Shown here piece after piece: positions 1 to 8,721 of a stretch of DNA of 64,000 nt; the first letter of the stretch is position 1; every line of letters starts with the position of its first letter. The DNA is from Streptomyces xanthophaeus. Its GTDB lineage: Bacteria > Actinomycetota > Actinomycetes > Streptomycetales > Streptomycetaceae. The translations under genes were made by a program, and so were the position numbers. Below the pieces are notes generated by a model that did no database searches, was not told the origin of the DNA, and was given only the letters and a program-made list of their open reading frames with translations. The stretch spans positions 62,001-126,000 of the forward strand of contig NZ_JOFT01000019.1 in the NCBI RefSeq assembly GCF_000725805.1. Reading direction: 5' to 3'.

Positions 1-1131
1 CTGACCCTGCACGTGCTGCGGCTCGGCGAGGCACTCGGAACGCTCGCCCAACTCGCCACGGTCATCGCCGTCTCCGCCGTGTGCGACATCGTCCGCGACG
101 ACACCGGACTCATCGCAGCCATCGTCACCGGTATGGCTGCCGCCAACATCCGGGGCTTCGACATGCCCGCGCGCAGGCCCTTCTTCGAGACGCTGGTCCA
201 ACTGATCATCGGACTGCTGTTCATCTCCATCTCCTCCAGCGTCGCACCGGCCTCACTGACTCCCGTCCTCCTCCCCACCCTCGTCCTCGTCGCCGTCCTC
301 GTCCTCGTCGTACGGCCCCTCGTGGCCTTCGTCGCCACCATCGGCAAGGACATGACCAGGGGGGAACGCGCCTTCGCGGGATGGATGGCCCCCCGCGGCA
401 TCGTCGCCGCCTCGACCGCGGCAGCCTTCGCCGCACCCCTCGTCCAGCTGGGACTCCCCGGAGCGTCCAAGATCCTCCCCATCACCTTCCTGGTGATCGT
501 CTCCACGGTCGTGCTCTACGCCCTGACCGCCGGCCCCGTCGCGCGCCTGCTCCGCGTCGCCCGGCCCAACCGCACCCAGCCCCTCCTGGTGGGCGGCGCA
601 CCCTGGACCATCGCACTCGGCAGGGCCCTGCGGTCGGCGGGACTAGAGGTACAGATGTGGGCAGGGCAGAAAGAAGAACGCGCACACATCGAGGAGGCCG
701 GCATCAAGCTGGCCAGAGGAGACCTGCTGGCGACGGCCACCAACCCCCGAGCGCGGATCGAAGGGGTCAACGCCGTCTTCCTCCTCACCGACGACGACGA
801 CTTCAATGCACTCGCCTCGGTCCTCGTCGAGGACAACGTCGAAGGGCCCGTCTACCGGGTGGGACCGCCGCACGAGAGCCACGGCGCCGTAGCCCCCTAC
901 ACCGGAGGCGCCGTGCTGTTCGGCGGCGCACTCCTGCGCCACGTTCTGGCGGACCGCTACGCACAGGGCGCCCGCTTCGTGGTCCAGCCCGCCTCCGACC
1001 CCCTGCCGGCGGGACACGAAACACTGTTCGTGGTCCGCGTCGACGGCCGCCTCGAACCCGTCGACGCGACTCAGCCCGTCATCCCGCAGCCGGGCGACCT
1101 CGTCGTACTGCTGTCCTCCGCCCCCGGCTAG
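1..1131 (+). CDS. cation/proton antiporter, C-terminal part (5' end outside window)
   Basis: The frame is open from the first base, so this is the 3' part of a longer gene; 376 residues are visible. The first ~185 residues are hydrophobic with several membrane segments and charged or Gly/Pro breaks, as in CPA1/CPA2 sodium-proton exchangers. The segment WMAPRGIVAASTAA (about residues 130-143) matches the conserved late transmembrane motif of that family. The remaining ~190 residues look like a cytoplasmic TrkA-N/TrkA-C-type regulatory module (LLVGGAPWTIALGRAL nucleotide-fold start, late RVDGRLEPVDATQPVIPQPGDLV segment cut here by position only). It would exchange Na+ or K+ for protons. The stop codon overlaps the stop of the convergent GH15 gene by three bases. 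Confidence 0.8.
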   Translation: MTLHVLRLGEALGTLAQLATVIAVSAVCDIVRDDTGLIAAIVTGMAAANIRGFDMPARRPFFETLVQLIIGLLFISISSSVAPASLTPVLLPTLVLVAVLVLVVRPLVAFVATIGKDMTRGERAFAGWMAPRGIVAASTAAAFAAPLVQLGLPGASKILPITFLVIVSTVVLYALTAGPVARLLRVARPNRTQPLLVGGAPWTIALGRALRSAGLEVQMWAGQKEERAHIEEAGIKLARGDLLATATNPRARIEGVNAVFLLTDDDDFNALASVLVEDNVEGPVYRVGPPHESHGAVAPYTGGAVLFGGALLRHVLADRYAQGARFVVQPASDPLPAGHETLFVVRVDGRLEPVDATQPVIPQPGDLVVLLSSAPG

Positions 1132-2975
1132 ATGGCCCCCTGCTGGATCCGGTTCAAGGTGTCGTCCAGGGTGATGGCCGCATCGATGAGCGCCAGATGG
1201 GTGAACGCCTGCGGGAAGTTGCCCAGCTGGCGCCCGGTCAGAGCGATCTCCTCGGAGAACAGGCCGAGGTGATTGGCGTACGTCATCATCTTCTCCAGCA
1301 CGAGCCTGGCCTGATCGGCCCGCCCGGCCCGCGCCAACGCGTCGACGTACATGAAGGTGCACAAGGAGAACGTTCCCTCCGAACCCCGCAGCCCGTCCGG
1401 GGAAGCCTCCGGGTTGTAGCGGTAGACCAGGCTGTCCGTGACCAGCTCGCGGTCCATCGCGTCCAGGGTCGACCTCCACATGGGGTCGTCCGGCGTGATG
1501 AACCCGACCGTCGGCATCCGCAGCAGCGACGAGTCGAGCACACCGCTCCCGTAGTGCTGGACGAACGCCCCACGTTCCGGTTCCCACCCCTTGGCCAGGA
1601 TCTGCTCGTAGATCCGGTCACGCTCGGCGGTCCAGCGCCCGCTCTGCGCCGGCCGGCCGTGGGCGACCGCCAGCCGCAGCGCGCGGTCGAACGCGACCCA
1701 CGACATCACGCGGCCGTAGGTGAAGTCCTGACGCCCCCCACGGGTCTCCCACAGGCCCTCGTCCGGCTGGTCCCAGTGGTCCACGAGCCAGTCGAGCTGT
1801 GTGCACAGCGACGACCAGCCCTGCACACCCAGGTGGATGCCGTGCTGATGGGCGAACGAGACGCTGTCCAGCGCCTCTCCGTAGATGTCCAACTGCAGCT
1901 GCGTAGCGGCCCCGTTGCCGATCCGAACCGGCGCGGACCCCTGGTACCCCTCCCAGTGCTCCAGTACCTCCTCGTACAGGTCGGAGGAACCGTCCACCCG
2001 GTACATGATGTTCAGCGGACCCGTGTCGGTGTTCTCCCCGGCCTTCTCCGTCACCCGGTCGCCCAGCCAGTTGATGAACGCCCTCGCCTCCTCCTTGAAC
2101 CCGAGCCCCAGCAAGGCGTACACGGAGAAGGACGCGTCACGGATCCAGGTGAAGCGGTAGTCCCAGTTCCGCTCCCCGCCCACCTGCTCCGGCAGGCCGG
2201 CCGTGGGCGCCGCCACCAGGGCACCGGTGGGTGCGTACGTCATCAACTTCAGCGTGATGGCGGACCGCTCGACCATCTCCCGCCACCGACCCGTGTACCG
2301 GGACTGCCGCAGCCACGACCGCCAGTAGTCCCGGGTCTGGTCGAACAGCTGCTGAAATTCCGCCACGCGGATCTCGCGCGGCGGCTCCCCGGCGGCCGAC
2401 GTGAGCACCAGACCCCGCTGCTGCCCCGCCTTGAGAGCGACCTCCACCCGCAGGTCGTGGTCACCGGTCAGCGTGTGCACCAGCCGTTCGTCCTCAGGCT
2501 CGCGCACCACGCTCAACGCCAGTTCCAGGCCGTCCGAGGAGAACACGGCGCCGTGCTCCGTGGTCCGCAAAGTGTGGGGCTTGCGCCCGTAGTCGAATCG
2601 CGGGGCGATCCCGATCTGGAACGTCATGCTGCCGCGGACACAACGAAGCATGCGGACCAGGCTGTGCCGGTCCGTGGCCGTCCCCCCGGTGACCGGCATG
2701 AAGTCCACGACCTCACCGGCACCGGACTCCGTCATGAAACGCGTCACCAGAACTGCCGTGTCAGGCAGGTACAACTGCTTCGTGGTGTACGTGTCCGCCG
2801 AAGGCCGGACCGAGAAGTGCCCACCCTTCTCCCAGTCGAGGAGAGCGCCGAACACGCTCGGGGAATCGAAACGAGGACAGCAGAACCAGTCGATCGTCCC
2901 ATCCGTGGTCACCAGTGCCGCAGTCTGCAGATCACCGATCAGACCGTGGTTCTCGATCAGCGGATATTCAGCCAT
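1128..2975 (-). CDS. glycoside hydrolase family 15 protein (glucoamylase/trehalase type)
   Basis: This 615-residue cytoplasmic protein has the usual length and architecture of actinobacterial GH15 enzymes: an N-terminal beta-sandwich starting at MAEYPLIENHGLIGD and an (alpha/alpha)6 barrel. The hallmark NWDYRFTWIRDASF lies at about residues 270-283 and the late LGNFPQAFTH signature is present near the C-terminus. Members hydrolyse alpha-glucosidic bonds, and several Streptomyces and Mycobacterium ones are trehalases, but substrate cannot be read from sequence. The start is placed at 2975 because an AAGGGG ribosome-binding site sits 8 bases upstream and homologues begin with this motif. The frame remains open a further 70 codons upstream without family resemblance. 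Confidence 0.9.
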   Translation of the reverse strand: MAEYPLIENHGLIGDLQTAALVTTDGTIDWFCCPRFDSPSVFGALLDWEKGGHFSVRPSADTYTTKQLYLPDTAVLVTRFMTESGAGEVVDFMPVTGGTATDRHSLVRMLRCVRGSMTFQIGIAPRFDYGRKPHTLRTTEHGAVFSSDGLELALSVVREPEDERLVHTLTGDHDLRVEVALKAGQQRGLVLTSAAGEPPREIRVAEFQQLFDQTRDYWRSWLRQSRYTGRWREMVERSAITLKLMTYAPTGALVAAPTAGLPEQVGGERNWDYRFTWIRDASFSVYALLGLGFKEEARAFINWLGDRVTEKAGENTDTGPLNIMYRVDGSSDLYEEVLEHWEGYQGSAPVRIGNGAATQLQLDIYGEALDSVSFAHQHGIHLGVQGWSSLCTQLDWLVDHWDQPDEGLWETRGGRQDFTYGRVMSWVAFDRALRLAVAHGRPAQSGRWTAERDRIYEQILAKGWEPERGAFVQHYGSGVLDSSLLRMPTVGFITPDDPMWRSTLDAMDRELVTDSLVYRYNPEASPDGLRGSEGTFSLCTFMYVDALARAGRADQARLVLEKMMTYANHLGLFSEEIALTGRQLGNFPQAFTHLALIDAAITLDDTLNRIQQGAI

Positions 2976-3138
2976 GGAAGACCCCTTCCGACCCCACCCG
3001 ATCAGCGTAAGCGCGGGACTCCCAGCGGGCCTGCCGAGCAGTGCGGCGCTGCGGGCACCGGCAAGCGGATCTAGCATGAAAAGGCAACGAACTGGACGGC
3101 CAGGCCGCTGCCCACGCACCGCCGAATCCGGGGAGCCG

Positions 3139-4425
3139 ATGATGATGTCCTGGTCGGCGCGCTTTCGGCTGCGGCAGTACGCCAAAGCAAGCCTGTGGAT
3201 CGTTCCCCTGGTCGGACTGCTGCTGGGCGCTGCGTGCGCCGAATGGGCCGCCGCCGTGGACGGAGCAGGCTTCCTGCCGGGGGACTGGCGCTACTCCGCG
3301 ACCACGGCCAGCAACGTGCTCAGCTCCGTCGTCGGCGCCATGGTCGCGCTTCTGGGCTTCGTCGTGACCATCGGGGTACTCGTCATCCAGCAGGCCACGG
3401 GCACGCTGTCGCCCCGCTACATGCGCCTGTGGTACCGCGACCGGCTGCAGAAGGCCGTCCTGGCCACCTTCACGGGCACCTTCGCCTACGCCTTCTCCCT
3501 GCTGCGCAGGATCGAGGCGGACTCCGTCCCCGATCTGGGGGTGACCCTGTCCGGCGTGGCCGTGGCGGTCAGCCTCCTGCTCCTGCTCATCTACCTCAAC
3601 CGATTCACCCACAACCTGCGCCCCGTGGCCATCGCCGACATCGTGGGACGCCTGGGCGAAAAGGTGATGCTCCACGGAACGGAACACATCCGCCGCGCCG
3701 CGGCCCCCGACGGGGCCCCGGTGCCGCCCGCCGGACCGGCGGACGGCATCCGCACCGAACGGGGCGGAGTCCTCCAAGCCTTCGACGCGGCAGGACTGGT
3801 CAAGGCCGCCGTCCGCCACGACTGTGTCCTCGTCCTGGCTCACCACGTCGGGGACTTCGTACCCCCCGGCACCACGCTCGTGGAGGTGCACGGCGCCCAA
3901 CAGGGCCCAGACCCCCGCCGAACGGGGGGACTCATTGCCCTGGGAGCCGAGCGCACCATCGAACAGGACCCGGCCTTCGCCCTGCGCATCCTCGTCGACA
4001 TCGCCATCCGGGCCCTCTCACCGGCCGTCAACGACCCCACCACCGCCGTACAGGTGCTCAACCACATCGACACCTTCCTGCACGCGATCGGCCGGGTCCC
4101 GCTCCGCAGCCGGTACGTGCTCGCCGACCGCCACGGCCGCCCCCGCCTGGTGGTGCCCGGCCGCGGCTGGGACGACTACCTCCAGCTCGCGGTCACCGAG
4201 ATCCGCGAGTACGGAGCGACCTCCCTCCAGGTGTGCAGACGGCTGCGCGCCCTGCTGGAGGACCTGCTCCGAACCCAGTCCGCCGAGCGGCTGCCGGCCA
4301 TCCGCGCAGAGCTCACCCTCCTCGACGAAGCCGTCCGGCGAACCTTCACGGATCCTCTGCGCCGTGCCGACGCCCTGACGCCCGACCGCCAGGGCATCGG
4401 CAGCGGGCGCCGCCCCCAGGCTTGA
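3139..4425 (+). CDS. DUF2254 family membrane protein
   Basis: The 428-residue product begins with three consecutive ATG codons behind GGGGAG. Membrane segments are seen at about residues 14-36, 50-75, 100-120 and 135-155. A long soluble C-terminal region follows, containing the family-typical stretch RALSPAVNDPTTAVQVL near residue 300. DUF2254 proteins are predicted integral membrane proteins without an established biochemical role. It is divergent from the GH15 gene with only 163 bases between starts, so both promoters must lie in that gap. An in-frame ATG at 3076 would add 21 residues of non-family sequence and was not chosen. Confidence 0.85.
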   Translation: MMMSWSARFRLRQYAKASLWIVPLVGLLLGAACAEWAAAVDGAGFLPGDWRYSATTASNVLSSVVGAMVALLGFVVTIGVLVIQQATGTLSPRYMRLWYRDRLQKAVLATFTGTFAYAFSLLRRIEADSVPDLGVTLSGVAVAVSLLLLLIYLNRFTHNLRPVAIADIVGRLGEKVMLHGTEHIRRAAAPDGAPVPPAGPADGIRTERGGVLQAFDAAGLVKAAVRHDCVLVLAHHVGDFVPPGTTLVEVHGAQQGPDPRRTGGLIALGAERTIEQDPAFALRILVDIAIRALSPAVNDPTTAVQVLNHIDTFLHAIGRVPLRSRYVLADRHGRPRLVVPGRGWDDYLQLAVTEIREYGATSLQVCRRLRALLEDLLRTQSAERLPAIRAELTLLDEAVRRTFTDPLRRADALTPDRQGIGSGRRPQA

Positions 4426-4568
4426 CCTCCGAGGGTCGTGTCAGCCGGGCTCACCTGGGGTTTTGTGGTGGGGAGATGCGGGTGGGTGCGAGGGGACGGA
4501 CAATCGGCGGGGGTGGGGATCCGGCGGCGGCGCGTCCGCCGCTTCTGCTCGAAGAGGAAGGTGATTCC

Positions 4569-5063
4569 ATGGCTTCCCGATCAGCCCGAATACGGCGTGG
4601 GTGCACCGTGGCGTGCGCTTCGTCTCTGCTGGTGTTCACGGGCGCCGTCGGCGCCGCAACGGCCGGTGCCGCCCCCGCGACGGCGGGCACGCGCGCGGTG
4701 CTTCCGCTCCAGACCGACCCTGGCAACGTCCTCCAACTCGTCAACGAGGCCCGTACGGCGGCCGGCTGCCAGCCGCTGACGGTCGACCCGAAGCTGACTG
4801 CGGCGGCCCAGGAGTACGCCAACGACACGACCACCTCCCACACGGGCAGCGACGGGTCGAGCGTCGAGGACCGGCTGAAGAAGGCCGGGGCGACGTTCAG
4901 CGCGTCCGCCGAGAACATCGCCTGGGGCTCCGGCGACGCGAAGGTGCACGTCGACGGCTGGCTGGAAAGCACCGGCCACGCCGGCAACATCAAGAACTGC
5001 AACTTCACCAAGACCGGCGTTGCCGTGGCCGGTGACCGCATCGTCCAGGTCTTCACCAACTGA
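4569..5063 (+). CDS. secreted CAP (SCP/PR-1-like) domain protein
   Basis: The 164-residue product has a classical signal peptide: basic start (ASRSARIRR), hydrophobic core to about residue 32 and an Ala-rich cleavage region. A single CAP domain follows (about residues 50-164), with the helix VLQLVNEARTAAGCQPL, a HTG motif and the SAENIAWG signature, ending VFTN. CAP proteins are extracellular and of unclear biochemistry; in Streptomyces small ones are common secreted proteins. The start has a GAGGAAGG ribosome-binding site. The gene is monocistronic and is closed by a perfect 14-bp hairpin. Confidence 0.85.
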   Translation: MASRSARIRRGCTVACASSLLVFTGAVGAATAGAAPATAGTRAVLPLQTDPGNVLQLVNEARTAAGCQPLTVDPKLTAAAQEYANDTTTSHTGSDGSSVEDRLKKAGATFSASAENIAWGSGDAKVHVDGWLESTGHAGNIKNCNFTKTGVAVAGDRIVQVFTN

Positions 5064-5077
5064 CGTCCGCACCCCAA

Positions 5078-5112
5078 CCCGGACCGGCCCCGGCACTCGG
5101 GGCCGGTCCGGG
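5078..5112 (+). terminator. hairpin terminator after CAP gene
   Basis: A perfect 14-bp inverted repeat (arms 5078-5091 and 5099-5112) with a 7-base loop starts 15 bases after the CAP stop codon. There is no U-tract, as is common for Streptomyces terminators. Confidence 0.75.
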
Positions 5113-5237
5113 TCGTGCCAGGACGCTGCCCGGCCCGGAGTCAGGGCGCGGGCAGCGCTGTCGACGGTCCGGACGACCGAGCTGCGGTGGGTAGGCCCTC
5201 GCGGGTTTGCAGACTGCCAGACATGTCGATGTCGATA

Positions 5238-5253
5238 GTTGCGAAAAATTGCA
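5238..5253. promoter_or_regulatory. TTGC-N8-GCAA inverted repeat, candidate ArsR-type operator
   Basis: TTGC and GCAA half-sites separated by 8 A/T-rich bases lie in the gap between the CAP and roadblock genes. The same spacing and half-sites occur just upstream of the ArsR-family gene at 6275-6290. Here the site is downstream of both flanking genes, so its target is unclear. Confidence 0.35.
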
Positions 5254-5282
5254 ACTCTTGGACGTGAAAGAAGGGGCTGTCG

Positions 5283-5657
5283 TCAGACTTCGAGATCGGC
5301 TTCGATACGGCGGAGCTGGTGACGGGCCATGGCCAGGTTGGCATTGCCCTTGTCGAGGACGAGGTAGAGGAACAGGGCGTTCTTTCCGTGCCCGGTGCAC
5401 AAGAGGATCAGGTGGTACTGGCTGCCCAGGGTGATCAGGACGTCCTCGATGGTGTCCTGGAGTCCGAGGTGTTCCATGGTGCGGACCTTGGCACGGATGA
5501 CGTCCGTGTTGCCTGCCGCGGCGACGGAGAGGTCGAGGTCCCGTCCGCCACCGGTGGATCCGAGGGCCATTCCGCTGCTGTAGTCGACCACTGCGGCTCC
5601 GAGGGCGCCCTCGATGCTGGTCATGATCTCCTTGAGGGCGGTTTCCACGTTGGCCAT
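5283..5657 (-). CDS. roadblock/LC7 domain protein
   Basis: The 124-residue protein consists of one roadblock/LC7 fold: an N-terminal helix (MANVETALKEIM), the IEGALGAAVVDYSSGMAL strand-turn region, and the family-like VLITLGSQYHLI segment around residues 73-84. Roadblock proteins in actinomycetes usually act as GTPase-associated scaffolds in conservon-type operons or gliding-type signalling. No GTPase, histidine kinase or DUF742 gene is adjacent here, so it stands alone. The start ATG follows GGAAGGCG (about 6 bases). Confidence 0.85.
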   Translation of the reverse strand: MANVETALKEIMTSIEGALGAAVVDYSSGMALGSTGGGRDLDLSVAAAGNTDVIRAKVRTMEHLGLQDTIEDVLITLGSQYHLILLCTGHGKNALFLYLVLDKGNANLAMARHQLRRIEADLEV

Positions 5658-5825
5658 GATGACGCCTTCCGGTGCGTTGGATGAGGGCGCACCACGTGGT
5701 GCGCGCTGTCACCGCGACGCTACCCACTGCCCGGGGCGCCCGTGGAGGATTCGGCAACTCCGGGCAGGAGCTGGCGTGATCCGGGGGCGGAGACCGCCTG
5801 ACCTCTCACGTGAGGCGGGCGCGAG

Positions 5826-6251
5826 TCATCGGGGACGGCGGGCGGTCAGATCGGCCAGCAGATTGGCCTGGCCCTGCAGGACGCCGGTCAGGATGCTGCG
5901 GGCCACACGCAGGAGTTCGGCGACTTCGTCGCTGGCGAGGCGGTAGTGGACGCTGACGCCTTCGCGCCGCGTGTGGACGAGGTTCGCCTTGCGGAGCACG
6001 GCCAGTTGCTGGGACAGGGCTGCGGCTTCCACACCGACTTCGGCGAGCAGTTCGGAGACGGCGTGCTCGCGCTGGCTGAGGAGTTCCAGGACGCGGATGC
6101 GCACCGGGTGGCCGAGGGTTTTGAAGAACTCCGCTTTCAGCTGGTAGAGGGGAGTGCTGACCTCGGGGGTCTCTTGGTTGTCCTTCGCATTGCTGGCACG
6201 TCCTGGCACGGCGTCGTCGGCCCCATCTGGCGTCGGGCGGCTTTCGGGCAT
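5826..6251 (-). CDS. ArsR-family winged-helix transcriptional regulator
   Basis: The 141-residue protein carries an ArsR/SmtB winged helix (about residues 40-125). The helix-turn-helix region reads VSELLAEVGVEAAALSQQLAVL, split here at the turn, followed by LVHTRREGVSVHYRLA as the wing. No metal-binding CxC motif is seen in the recognition helix, so it may not be a metal sensor. The start at 6251 is preferred because further upstream the frame runs through an operator-like repeat and loses family resemblance; no clear Shine-Dalgarno sequence is visible. It could regulate itself and the membrane gene upstream in the same direction. Confidence 0.8.
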   Translation of the reverse strand: MPESRPTPDGADDAVPGRASNAKDNQETPEVSTPLYQLKAEFFKTLGHPVRIRVLELLSQREHAVSELLAEVGVEAAALSQQLAVLRKANLVHTRREGVSVHYRLASDEVAELLRVARSILTGVLQGQANLLADLTARRPR

Positions 6252-6274
6252 CTGCCGCGCTGACCGCCACAATT

Positions 6275-6290
6275 GCAGATTGCCGCAAGT
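6275..6290. promoter_or_regulatory. TTGC-N8-GCAA site in front of the ArsR gene
   Basis: The repeat lies 24-39 bases upstream of the arsR start, where an autoregulatory operator is expected. It matches the spacing and half-sites of the repeat at 5238-5253. Confidence 0.45.
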
Positions 6291-6370
6291 TGCGGACGGC
6301 GGGTGGGATATCCGGTCATCAGGCCGGGGGCCGTCGGACCGGACGCGGCGGGCCGGAAGGCTGACGGTCC

Positions 6371-6784
6371 TCAGGCGCCGTTGGAGTCGTACGGGCGCAG
6401 GCTGCGGTAGGCGGCGCGCGCGGCGGCGAGGCGACCGATGGCGGTTCCGGTGACCGCTGCCACCAGGAGGCAGCCGAACCGGCCCAGGTCGTAGCCCGCC
6501 GCCCAAGTCAGCTCACCCATGGGCGGCGTGGCGAATCCGTTGAGGATCAGCCAGCAGACCAGGGCGGTCCCCGGCGCCGCGACGAGACGCGCCCCCGTGC
6601 TCAGCACGGCGGCCAGGCCGGCCAGCACCAGCAGATCGACCGTGGGGTCGCCCTGGCCGTTGAGGTAGTTCAGGGCCGTGACCAGGACGAGTGCCGACAC
6701 GCCCGCGACGGCCCAGACCGAAGGGGCAGCAGCAGGCTGCGGTACGGGACTGGCACCGGAACTCAGCGGCCGCCACTGCACCAT
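6371..6784 (-). CDS. small four-helix membrane protein (DUF4118-like)
   Basis: The 137-residue product has four predicted membrane helices (about residues 22-42, 49-68, 72-90 and 100-120) and a short soluble C-terminal tail ending RSLRPYDSNGA. The layout resembles the membrane half of DUF4118 sensor-kinase N-termini, but no kinase domain follows. The start has GGAGGG 6 bases upstream. It precedes the ArsR gene in the same direction (120-base gap). Confidence 0.6.
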   Translation of the reverse strand: MVQWRPLSSGASPVPQPAAAPSVWAVAGVSALVLVTALNYLNGQGDPTVDLLVLAGLAAVLSTGARLVAAPGTALVCWLILNGFATPPMGELTWAAGYDLGRFGCLLVAAVTGTAIGRLAAARAAYRSLRPYDSNGA

Positions 6785-6865
6785 GAGAAGCCCTCCTGCC
6801 TCCTGTCCCCTCCGCCGGAGACCCAGCCATGATGCCCCACGCGGGCAGAGCGCCGCAGCCCGCCC

Positions 6866-8638
6866 TTACGGCGCCTTGCGGGCATGCAGTACGTGGGCCT
6901 CCAAGGGCAGGGCAGAGCAGTCGAGGAGCTCCAGTCCGGCGTCGGCCAGGAGCCGGGCGTAGTGCTCGGCACGGCGCTCGCGGCCGCCGACGTTGCACAT
7001 CATGTGGAGGTCCCAGGCCGTGGCGAGCGAGCGGGAACCGTCGGTGGGGAGGAGCCGTTCGACGATCAGCAGGTCCGCGTGGGCAGGCATCGCACGGGCG
7101 CAGTGGCGCAGGATCTCGGTGCACCGGTCGTCGTCCCAGTCGTGCAGCACCCGGGAAAGGATGTAGACGTCGCCGCCGTGGGGCAGGTCGGCGAAGTCAC
7201 CACTGCGGTAGTCGCAGCGGGGGCCGCAGCCCATGGCGTCGAGCGATCGGCGGGCGGCCTCCACGGCGTGGGGGCGCTCCAGGAGCGTGCCGCGCAGCTG
7301 CGGGTGGGCGGTGAGGATCCGCCCGAGCAGCTCTCCGTTCCCGCCGGCCACGTCGACCACGGTCCTGGGGGCGGGTGCCCCGGCCGCCGCGGTGATCACC
7401 GGGTGTGCGGGGAGCGGCTGGAACATGCGGGAGCTCGCCGCCATGGACCGGTCGAAGAGGTCGGCGAGGTCGGGGTCGCGCGCGAAGTGGTCGAAGTGGT
7501 TCTCGCCGAAGAGGTGGTCGAAGGCCGGCTGCCCGGTCCGTACGGTGTGGTCGAGGGCGGCGAAGGAGCCGTAGAAGGGGCCCCCGTACATCAGGGCCAG
7601 CGGGCGCATGGTGTCCGCGGTGTCCGCGCGGAGCAGACGGCCGAGGGGCGTGAGCCTGAAGAGGTCCTGCTCCTGGTCGTCCTCGGCCACGACGCCGAGC
7701 ATCACGAGGTAGCGCAGGAGGGTGGCGAGGCTGCCGGGGTGGGTGGCGGTGCGTCGGGCGAGTTCCCCGATGCCGGTGCCGTTCGTGTCCATGGACTCGG
7801 GCAGGCGCAGCCGGGCGAACGCGGCGAGGGCCTGTGTGGTCCACGCTCCGGTGAGGAGGTGGAGGAGCGTTTCGGCGGGTCGCCTCGTGCCGGGATCCTC
7901 GCCGGGGCCCTCGCCGAGGTGGTCGGCCAGGGCGTCGCGGTGGTCGCCGTGGGCGTAGAGCTCCAGCCGCCGGTAGCCGCAGGTCGCGTCCGCGGGGGCG
8001 GTGAAGTACAGGACGGTGCCGTCCTCGTGCGGGTTGTACCCGCCGCCGTCGGGGCGGGCGCCATGGCGGGCGAGCACCGCGCACAGGCCGCGCAGCACCA
8101 GAGGGTCGGGGTGCTGCAGCTCGAAGGCCAGATGGGCCTCGTGGCCGCGGGCACGTTCGTGCGCGGCGACCGGTCCCAGGTCCGAAAGGGCGGGCACGGC
8201 GAGGGCGAACACCTCGACCGCGCGGCGCTCCCCGTCCACGCCGTGGACGTGGGGGCGCAGGATCCGTACGTCGAGATCGGCCGCGTCGCGGCGGTGGCGC
8301 CGGGCGAGCCGTTGCCGTACGACGACGCTGGGGTGGGAGGGGGTGTCGGGGGCCAGCCCACAGTCGGCGAGCTGGCTGCGCAGGTGCTGCGGATCTTCCG
8401 GGAACAGCAGCAGACCGGCGTGGGCGAACCGGCAGTGCGCGGCCAGCGACTGCAGTTCCGGCCCGCGCAGGCCGGGCAGCAGCAGGGGCAGCAGGGAGGC
8501 GCTGTCGTGTCCCCGTACGAAGGCCGCTGCGGCGCGCAGGCGGGCCGTGTCGTCGAGAAGCATCGTTTCGCCGGGAAGCGCAGTGGCGGGAAGAGCAGTG
8601 GCGGGGAGGGGCGGTCCGTCGGGGAGGGTCGTCGTCAT
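6866..8638 (-). CDS. two-domain O-methyltransferase (COMT/Tcm type, with N-terminal extra domain)
   Basis: The 590-residue protein ends in a SAM-dependent O-methyltransferase domain (about 255-590): a dimerisation/winged-helix part with IGELARRTATHPGSLATLLR, SAM motif VVDVAGGNGE (426-435), and catalytic-type His499 in SRVLHDWDD. These features match small-molecule O-methyltransferases of natural-product pathways. Residues 40-240 form an additional domain rich in His/Asp (HEAHLAFELQHP, DGGGYNPHEDGTVLYF) that I do not recognise; its pattern is loosely like a vicinal-oxygen-chelate fold. The N-terminus contains a short ALPATALPATALPGE repeat. It is 83 bases downstream of the PobA-like gene and probably co-transcribed, suggesting hydroxylation then methylation of an aromatic ring. 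Confidence 0.75.
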   Translation of the reverse strand: MTTTLPDGPPLPATALPATALPGETMLLDDTARLRAAAAFVRGHDSASLLPLLLPGLRGPELQSLAAHCRFAHAGLLLFPEDPQHLRSQLADCGLAPDTPSHPSVVVRQRLARRHRRDAADLDVRILRPHVHGVDGERRAVEVFALAVPALSDLGPVAAHERARGHEAHLAFELQHPDPLVLRGLCAVLARHGARPDGGGYNPHEDGTVLYFTAPADATCGYRRLELYAHGDHRDALADHLGEGPGEDPGTRRPAETLLHLLTGAWTTQALAAFARLRLPESMDTNGTGIGELARRTATHPGSLATLLRYLVMLGVVAEDDQEQDLFRLTPLGRLLRADTADTMRPLALMYGGPFYGSFAALDHTVRTGQPAFDHLFGENHFDHFARDPDLADLFDRSMAASSRMFQPLPAHPVITAAAGAPAPRTVVDVAGGNGELLGRILTAHPQLRGTLLERPHAVEAARRSLDAMGCGPRCDYRSGDFADLPHGGDVYILSRVLHDWDDDRCTEILRHCARAMPAHADLLIVERLLPTDGSRSLATAWDLHMMCNVGGRERRAEHYARLLADAGLELLDCSALPLEAHVLHARKAP

Positions 8639-8721
8639 CGCAGGGGTGTCCTCACGGAGCAGGGCAGGGGTGAGCCGGGACGGAGCTGGGAGGGGGTGTC
8701 ACCGGGGGAGCAGGAGTTGTT

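Noticed and set aside
81..3074. Very long open frame on the plus strand through the antiporter and GH15 genes
   Set aside because: Arg/Pro/His-rich translation typical of GC-rich shadows; it lies antisense to a clear GH15 enzyme.
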